Assembly: GCA_964347835.1 (NCBI GenBank)
Contig: CAYFZR010000087.1
Coordinates: 1-36,223 of the forward strand
Source: CAYFZR01 sp964347835 [NCBI: uncultured archaeon]
GTDB lineage: Archaea; CAYFZR01
Length of the DNA: 36,223 nt
Direction of reading: 5' to 3'
In this document: in pieces, positions 31,406-36,223 of the stretch
Layout of the letters: each line of letters starts with the position of its first letter
Position numbering within the stretch: the first letter of the stretch is position 1
The notes under the pieces: generated by a model
Seen by the model: the letters and a program-made list of their open reading frames with translations, nothing else
Databases searched by the model: none
Told to the model about the DNA's origin: nothing
Position numbers and translations under genes: made by a program

Positions 31406-31621
31406 CTACTCTTTTTCTCCTTCTCTTTTTTTGACCTCCTCCATAATGGTGAGTATCCTTGCGATAGTCCTCTTCAAAGATCTAATTCTACCTGGATTTT
31501 CAAATGCTCCCCCAGCTGCAACTATAGCCCTATCTCTGGCTAATTCTAATCTCAATTCCTCTAATTTCTCCTCCATGTCTTCTATCGACATATCTCTGAT
31601 TTCGTCTGCTTTTAACGTCAT
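31406..31621 (-). CDS. rpmC: Ribosomal protein L29 (uL29)
   Basis: 71 residues. LKADEIRDMSIEDMEEKLEE, LRLELARDRAIVAAGGAFEN, RIRSLKRTIARILTIMEEV: two antiparallel helices at the tunnel exit, a docking site for SRP and chaperones. Its start overlaps the S3 stop by four bases. Confidence 0.96.
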   Translation of the reverse strand: MTLKADEIRDMSIEDMEEKLEELRLELARDRAIVAAGGAFENPGRIRSLKRTIARILTIMEEVKKREGEKE

Positions 31622-32337
31622 TCTTCGTCTCCTACTATCTCTTCATCTAATTCAGGTTTCTCTAATATTTCTTCCTCTTCTTCTAATGTTTTTTCAATTT
31701 CTGGCTCTTCTATGATGTCTTTTTCTATCTTTTCTTTTTTCTCTTCTTTTTCTATGCGAATTTCATCAGGTAGGACAACAGTGGGGGACATTATCCTAAT
31801 CTTGACTCCAATCACACCTTGTTTGGGATATGCCTGAGCAAATCCTTCCTCCATCAACGTTAAGGCAGGTTCTCCACAATGTTTTATTACTCCCTGTGAA
31901 AACTTTGCAGTTCTGCTCCTATCTCCAGTCAACTTTCCGGATATGATTATTTCTGCACCTCTTGCATTCGCATCCATGATTCGTCTAAGTATGCTATAGG
32001 CCGCTCTTCTAAAATGGATGCCTCTTTCAAGCAGCCTAGCAAGCCTATATGCCATAATCTGAGGATTCAACTCAGCAACTTCAACTTCTTTTACCTCAAT
32101 TTGAGGGTTTGTGATTCCAAGCTCTTTCTCAGCTAATTTGGTTAACTTTTGTATGTTTCTTCCCCTTCCTCCGATTACCATTCCCGGTCTCTCTGCATAA
32201 ACCATAATCCTTGTTCCAAGAGGTGTTCTTTGAATATCTATACCTGCGTATCCGGATCTCCTAAGTTCTGATTGCATAAACTGCGTAATTTGTAGTCTTT
32301 TTATGCCTTCCTGCACAAATTGTCTCTCAATGGCCAT
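31618..32337 (-). CDS. rpsC: Ribosomal protein S3 (uS3)
   Basis: 239 residues. KH domain MVYAERPGMVIGGRGRNIQK, then GIHFRRAAYSILRRIMDANA and the C-terminal S3 domain (GVIGVKIRIMSPTVVLPDEI). The tail from about residue 195 is almost only Glu, Lys and Ile (EEPEIEKTLEEEEEILEKPE), an acidic extension probably disordered. ATG 32337 follows GGAGAGATGAT. Confidence 0.96.
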   Translation of the reverse strand: MAIERQFVQEGIKRLQITQFMQSELRRSGYAGIDIQRTPLGTRIMVYAERPGMVIGGRGRNIQKLTKLAEKELGITNPQIEVKEVEVAELNPQIMAYRLARLLERGIHFRRAAYSILRRIMDANARGAEIIISGKLTGDRSRTAKFSQGVIKHCGEPALTLMEEGFAQAYPKQGVIGVKIRIMSPTVVLPDEIRIEKEEKKEKIEKDIIEEPEIEKTLEEEEEILEKPELDEEIVGDEE

Positions 32338-32338
32338 A

Positions 32339-32794
32339 TCATCTCTCCTCAAGTACTATTTCAACATTGGTGGTGGAAGTGTTCCAAGGAGTTGCTCTAC
32401 CATACGCCCTAGGCTTGAAGCCGCGGATTACTCTTCCCCTGTGAGTTGCTGCGTATTTTATAAACAATCGATCCTGATCAAGTCCTTTATAAACCGCATT
32501 TGCCTCTGCACTTTCAATAATTTTAAGTATGTGGGAAGCTGCTTTTTTTGGGAACCTACCAGCATCCCATTTAAATTTTCCCTTTCTGTGACCCACTTTC
32601 TTGTTGTGTCTCTTCATTGGAACATGTCTCTTTAATTCTATTACTTCCGTTAGCATTCTCTTAGCCACATCAACTTGCTTACCTTTTATGAATTTACATA
32701 TTTCAACGGAATGTTTAGGAGAGATCCTAAGTTCCTTGCCCATCGCCTTGGCGGTGTTTTCTGTATCCTCTTTGAACGAATATCCAAGTTTCAT
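32339..32794 (-). CDS. rplV: Ribosomal protein L22 (uL22)
   Basis: 151 residues. AKAMGKELRISPKHSVEICK, GHRKGKFKWDAGRFPKKAAS, AATHRGRVIRGFKPRAYGRA. Its loop lines the exit tunnel. Stop codon adjoins the S3 start. Confidence 0.96.
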   Translation of the reverse strand: MKLGYSFKEDTENTAKAMGKELRISPKHSVEICKFIKGKQVDVAKRMLTEVIELKRHVPMKRHNKKVGHRKGKFKWDAGRFPKKAASHILKIIESAEANAVYKGLDQDRLFIKYAATHRGRVIRGFKPRAYGRATPWNTSTTNVEIVLEER

Positions 32795-32804
32795 CGAATG
32801 ACAC

Positions 32805-33212
32805 CTACTTCAATGGTACGTAAAGAGAAGACTTTGTCGCTCCAACTCCGGGCTCTCCATGGGTCACTCTTCTTCTGGTTGGCGCAAACTCCCCCAGAAA
32901 ATGACCTACCATCTCCGGCTTGATGTCTACATAAGCAAAATCTTTTCCGTTGTGTATCGCAATTTTCAAACCTACCATCTCGGGTAAAACGATTGCATCC
33001 CTCTCATGAGTCTTTATCACAGGATTTTTTCCTTGTGATTGCAGTTTTTTTGCTTTTCTTACCTTCTCCAAAAGTTTCTTTTTTCTAAGAGGCAAACCCC
33101 TAAGTAGAGAACGTCTTGCCCTACTCGGAAGGATCTGTGCCAGATCTTCTAGAGACATTTGTTGGATTTCCTTTAACGTTCTTCCACGATATCCAAATTC
33201 TCTTGATGACAT
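32805..33212 (-). CDS. rpsS: Ribosomal protein S19 (uS19)
   Basis: 135 residues, archaeal type. [40 protein letters not shown], and C-terminal [20 protein letters not shown]. Small-subunit head. Its leader repeats AGAGGTATAA twice (minus strand, 33217-33226 and 33233-33242), the nearer one serving as ribosome site. Confidence 0.96.
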   Translation of the reverse strand: MSSREFGYRGRTLKEIQQMSLEDLAQILPSRARRSLLRGLPLRKKKLLEKVRKAKKLQSQGKNPVIKTHERDAIVLPEMVGLKIAIHNGKDFAYVDIKPEMVGHFLGEFAPTRRRVTHGEPGVGATKSSLYVPLK

Positions 33213-33253
33213 TGCATTATACCTCTAATACCTTATACCTCTATCCTATCCTC

Positions 33254-33976
33254 TCATCGTTTTCCTGTTCTCCTCGCCGCTATTTGTCCAACTTTTCTTC
33301 CGGGAGGAGCATCTTTTGAAACCGTCATGGGCTTTCCAGGATGTTGTTTATTTCCTCCGCCAAATGGGTGATCCACAGCATTCATGGCAACTCCTCTAAC
33401 CCTGGGCCACTTTATGGATTTCGATTTGATGGCCTGATATTTTTTCCCTGCCTTCAAAAAAGGTTTTTCTCTTCTTCCACCGCCACCAACTACTCCTACA
33501 GTAGCGCGGCATCTTGGATTAAATTCTTTAAATACCCCTGAAGGTAAGCGGGCGACTACCTTACCAATATCGTGGGTTATGATTTGTGCAAAACAACCTG
33601 AGGATCTTACAAACTTTCCGCCATCGCCAGGTTGTGACTCGATATTGAATACATAGACTCCCTCTGGTACTTCTCCCAGAGGAAGAACATTACCTGGTTT
33701 TACTTGCGCAGAAATGCCACATTCGATTATATCACCTGTACTAGTACCCTCTGCTACCAGTACCAGTCTTTCCTCACCATTTTCATACCTAACTCTTGCC
33801 ACAGGTGCGGTCCTACCTGGATCATGAAGTACATCGATGACCTCAGCTAGCAATGAATCTCCCCTCTCGCGCTCATCCAGCGTCCTATACTTTACTTTTC
33901 CGAGGTATTTGTGGGATGGTGCTCTATAAGTAGAGGATCCCTTACCCCTTCTCTGCGCAATTATTTTTTTCCCCAT
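33254..33976 (-). CDS. rplB: Ribosomal protein L2 (uL2)
   Basis: 240 residues. GKKIIAQRRGKGSSTYRAPS, NVLPLGEVPEGVYVFNIESQ, and the peptidyl-transferase-proximal VAMNAVDHPFGGGNKQHPGK. The start is ATG 33976 with AGGTG 6 bases upstream; a GTG three codons earlier lies within the site itself. Confidence 0.97.
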   Translation of the reverse strand: MGKKIIAQRRGKGSSTYRAPSHKYLGKVKYRTLDERERGDSLLAEVIDVLHDPGRTAPVARVRYENGEERLVLVAEGTSTGDIIECGISAQVKPGNVLPLGEVPEGVYVFNIESQPGDGGKFVRSSGCFAQIITHDIGKVVARLPSGVFKEFNPRCRATVGVVGGGGRREKPFLKAGKKYQAIKSKSIKWPRVRGVAMNAVDHPFGGGNKQHPGKPMTVSKDAPPGRKVGQIAARRTGKR

Positions 33977-34037
33977 GAACAGCACCTAAGTTCAAGGATT
34001 TATATTAATACGTATGTATCCTTAATATACTCTATCC

Positions 34038-34295
34038 CTAATATATTCCGATTCTGGTAGCAACCTCATCCGCGGAAAACTCTGACTTTAGTTTTATATA
34101 TGCTTTTTTAGTACCTTTTAGGGTTATACAAACGTTCACATCTTCTATTTCGACTTCGTATAATTTTTCGATGGCGTTTTTTATTTGTTTTTTAGTTGCC
34201 TTTCTATCGACTATGAAGACTAGCTTGTTTTCTGTGTCTATTAATCTAATGCTCTTCTCAGTTATTACTGGATGGCGTATTATGGTGTGTGGCAT
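34038..34295 (-). CDS. rplW: Ribosomal protein L23 (uL23)
   Basis: 85 residues. IIRHPVITEKSIRLIDTENK, FIVDRKATKKQIKNAIEKLY, VCITLKGTKKAYIKLKSEFS. Tunnel-exit protein contacting SRP and the translocon. The start is ATG 34295, directly behind the L4 stop, with GGAG nine bases upstream inside the end of L4. Confidence 0.96.
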   Translation of the reverse strand: MPHTIIRHPVITEKSIRLIDTENKLVFIVDRKATKKQIKNAIEKLYEVEIEDVNVCITLKGTKKAYIKLKSEFSADEVATRIGIY

Positions 34296-34296
34296 T

Positions 34297-35067
34297 TTAA
34301 TTTTCTCCAAGATTTTTTATCGCGGATTTAGTCCACAAGGTTAATCGACCGGCGTGAGTTCCTGGCGCCAGATGTTCAATACCTATATTCTTTACCGTAA
34401 CTATATCTACACCAGATAAATTTCTTGATGCAAGTTTAACACCTTTATCTTTGTTTATTACTATCAAAGGACCCTTCGATCTCTTGTATTTTCTACCGCG
34501 CATCTTTCCTTTACCTGCTCTTATCTTTTTATTCTTGGCCTTTTCAACATCTTGCCAGAGTCCTAGCACTTGGAGTACTTCTTTTACCTTCTTCGTCTGT
34601 TTAAGAGCCTCAAATTTATCTTCAACTATTAAAGGCAACTCCGATACTCCATCTATTTTATGTCCTCTAGCCTTAACCAATTCAGAATCTTTTGTAGCGG
34701 CAATAGCAGATCTAATTGCCAACCTTTTCTCCTTCTTATTTATTTTTTCATAGATTTTTTTTGTCGTTTTAGGAGGGTGCGCTCTTCTTCCGCCTACTGC
34801 TTGAGGAACGAATGCACCTTTATAGGCGGCGTGATGACCTCGGCCCTTGATCCTTCTTACTCTAGCCACTCCAAAACCTGTACCTCTTGATTCAGCAGTT
34901 GTTCTTTTACCAGCCCTAGGGTCAGTTCCCCATGGCTGAATTCTCGCGGTTATGGATGAAAGTACTGCTCTTCTGATTAGATCTGGTCTGTATGATTCTA
35001 AAAATACCTCAGGCAGTTCAATTTCTCCTTTTTTTTCGCCTTTCAATGTATAAACATTTGTTTTCAT
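34297..35067 (-). CDS. rplD: Ribosomal protein L4 (uL4)
   Basis: 256 residues. IQPWGTDPRAGKRTTAESRG, VARVRRIKGRGHHAAYKGAF, GGRRAHPPKTTKKIYEKINK and C-terminal HLAPGTHAGRLTLWTKSAI. An extended loop reaches the exit tunnel. The start immediately follows the L3 stop. Confidence 0.97.
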   Translation of the reverse strand: MKTNVYTLKGEKKGEIELPEVFLESYRPDLIRRAVLSSITARIQPWGTDPRAGKRTTAESRGTGFGVARVRRIKGRGHHAAYKGAFVPQAVGGRRAHPPKTTKKIYEKINKKEKRLAIRSAIAATKDSELVKARGHKIDGVSELPLIVEDKFEALKQTKKVKEVLQVLGLWQDVEKAKNKKIRAGKGKMRGRKYKRSKGPLIVINKDKGVKLASRNLSGVDIVTVKNIGIEHLAPGTHAGRLTLWTKSAIKNLGEN

Positions 35068-36054
35068 TTATAACTCTTCCAAATTGTGTATTAAAGTTAT
35101 ATTCGGCGCTCCCTTTGGTTTTCTCTTTGGAGGACGTATTGCTGGTCTCAAAACCACAGGTCTCTTTTGAGGACCTGGAACTGAACCATGAAGCATAACG
35201 TATTGGCTCCGGATTAGACCGTAATGAGGAAAGCCTCCAGTAAATGAAATTTTATCTTCTCCGATCTTCAACAACCTCTTGTTAAATTCAGTTCTTCTAT
35301 GATAGCCGGTTTGACCCCCTAAAGGTACTCTCCAACTCGTTCTTTTAGGAGTCCACGGACCAAGCGTTCCGACGTGTCTTCCTTTACTGCTCCTAGCCGT
35401 CTTAGCTGGTTGTATCTTGACTCCCCAACGCTTTACAGGGCCTTGAAAGCCCTTCCCTTTCGTCACTGAAATCGTATCTAACAATTCACCTGGTCTAAAC
35501 ACATCTTTGATTTCGATGTCCTTTCCGAAATGTTCTTTAATATAATCAAATTTTTCTTCTAGATTCTTACCAGAAACAGGACTTTCAAGTAACTCCGGCT
35601 TTTTCTTCGGAATGTTGGCAAACCTTGGGTTAGTTTGAAGAATTGCCCTAATATCATGGATCTCCTCCAATTCACTCTCGATGGTGTTTAAATCGTGATT
35701 AAATTCTTTTGGTATCGTTAACTTCCTTCTTAAATCCTCATTTACATCAGACCAACATTCAGAGAAAGTTTTAAGTCCTTTAGGAGTTTCTTCGTAAGTC
35801 CTTACGGCAATTAACTTTATTGGTGGAGTTTCTAAAACTGTAACCGGTACTTTTATCTCCAAGCCTTCTGTAGGGCTTCCTGGTATATCATCTATCATAA
35901 AGATATGCGTCATACCTGTCTTATATCCAATAAAGGTTTGAATCCTTACTAACTCGTCTTGTGGGGCGCTTTTCATCTTCGGAATTATCCTCTGTGCCCT
36001 CTTTCTTGGACTATACCCCAAGGAGCCTTTCCTCGGTTGATGTCTCTTTACCAT
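35068..36054 (-). CDS. rplC: Ribosomal protein L3 (uL3)
   Basis: 328 residues, archaeal/eukaryotic long form. KRHQPRKGSLGYSPRKRAQR, FIGYKTGMTHIFMIDDIPGS, VTKGKGFQGPVKRWGVKIQP and GHRRTEFNKRLLKIG-like GYHRRTEFNKRLLKIGED. First large-subunit gene of the operon. ATG 36054 has GGAGG 7 bases upstream, inside the preceding gene, which overlaps it by 44 bases. Confidence 0.97.
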   Translation of the reverse strand: MVKRHQPRKGSLGYSPRKRAQRIIPKMKSAPQDELVRIQTFIGYKTGMTHIFMIDDIPGSPTEGLEIKVPVTVLETPPIKLIAVRTYEETPKGLKTFSECWSDVNEDLRRKLTIPKEFNHDLNTIESELEEIHDIRAILQTNPRFANIPKKKPELLESPVSGKNLEEKFDYIKEHFGKDIEIKDVFRPGELLDTISVTKGKGFQGPVKRWGVKIQPAKTARSSKGRHVGTLGPWTPKRTSWRVPLGGQTGYHRRTEFNKRLLKIGEDKISFTGGFPHYGLIRSQYVMLHGSVPGPQKRPVVLRPAIRPPKRKPKGAPNITLIHNLEEL

Positions 36055-36223
36055 AGACTAGCCTCCGGACTGAATTTACTATTCCTAATGTTACTAGAAC
36101 TGCTTCTTCAGTTCTTACAGTTTTTGTACCTTGTTCTGGAATAGCGTTCCACCACTCATCAGGTTTTTCTTCGGATTTTTCCCGCTCTAATATTTCGTGA
36201 ATTCCCATATAAGGGCTCCCAAA
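36011..36223 (-). CDS. SPOUT RNA methyltransferase (COG2106), C-terminal part
   Basis: The frame is open to the window edge and reads FGSPYMGIHEILERE, then NAIPEQGTKTVRTEEAVLVT and LGIVNSVRR: the knot-forming C-terminal motifs (G-S-P, P-x-Q-G-x-x-x-V-R-T-E-E-A) of the archaeal SPOUT family related to human SPOUT1, a putative RNA uridine-N3 methyltransferase. This gene precedes L3 in many archaea. The protein runs on about 15 residues past the last conserved motif, overlapping the L3 start. Confidence 0.88.
   Translation of the reverse strand, partial: FGSPYMGIHEILEREKSEEKPDEWWNAIPEQGTKTVRTEEAVLVTLGIVNSVRRLVYGKETSTEERLLGV

Overview
The window is archaeal and probably comes from an A+T-rich euryarchaeote. 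The evidence is the eukaryote-like archaeal ribosomal proteins (L14e, L34e, L19e, L32e, S4e), Cbf5, RNase P subunit Rpp29, an aIF1/SUI1 protein, an RNA polymerase subunit D carrying two complete [4Fe-4S] motifs, TATA-box promoters with GGTG/GGAGG ribosome binding sites, and intron-less tRNAs. I cannot place the lineage more precisely from sequence alone; a deep or uncultured euryarchaeal group is my guess.

Layout. (1) 1 to ~195: the 3' end of a 23S rRNA, followed by an A/T inverted repeat; no 5S gene is visible. (2) ~459-5000: an accessory block with unusually high G+C at its start. It holds a radical SAM protein, a membrane-anchored CIA30/carbohydrate-binding-like protein, a family 2 glycosyltransferase and a DUF3592-like protein, then the wreckage of two more glycosyltransferases fused at a recombination joint. 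(3) ~5000-8700: A/T-rich non-coding DNA with dispersed repeats, a TPR+HEAT-repeat lipoprotein, and a run of very small, translationally coupled genes, one of which looks frameshifted. (4) ~8700-17300: ordinary single genes: DEAD-box helicase, methyltransferase, LOG-like protein, a hexulose-phosphate synthase/RraA fusion with a PAC2 protein, a CHAT-domain (caspase-like) protein, FxsA, a flavodoxin and a GyrI-like effector-binding protein. (5) 17346-36223, all on the minus strand: the large archaeal ribosomal-protein superoperon. In transcription order it reads SPOUT methyltransferase end, L3, L4, L23, L2, S19, L22, S3, L29, SUI1, Rpp29, S17, L14, L24, S4e, L5, S14, S8, L6, L32e, L19e, L18, S5, L30, L15, SecY, DUF106 (EMC3-like), L34e, cytidylate kinase, L14e, Cbf5, a methyltransferase, tRNA-Ser(UGA), S13, S4, S11, RpoD, tRNA-Leu(GAG).

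How it works together. Region 5 is one translation and secretion gene programme: ribosomal proteins, the Sec translocon with its insertase-like partner, RNase P and pseudouridylation factors, polymerase subunit D, and two tRNAs embedded between protein genes with no spacer. It departs from the usual archaeal order in that adk is missing between secY and DUF106, and the L18e-L13-S9-RpoN-RpoK block that usually follows RpoD/tRNA-Leu is absent.

The least explained material is in regions 2-4. One ~38-bp intergenic repeat family occurs four times (one copy internally deleted), and a second ~55-bp repeat occurs twice beside it. There are also the chimeric glycosyltransferase remnant, the chain of tiny overlapping genes at 7.6-8.4 kb, the internally repetitive TPR-HEAT lipoprotein with a hairpin at its predicted transcript 5' end, and a stand-alone CHAT protein.
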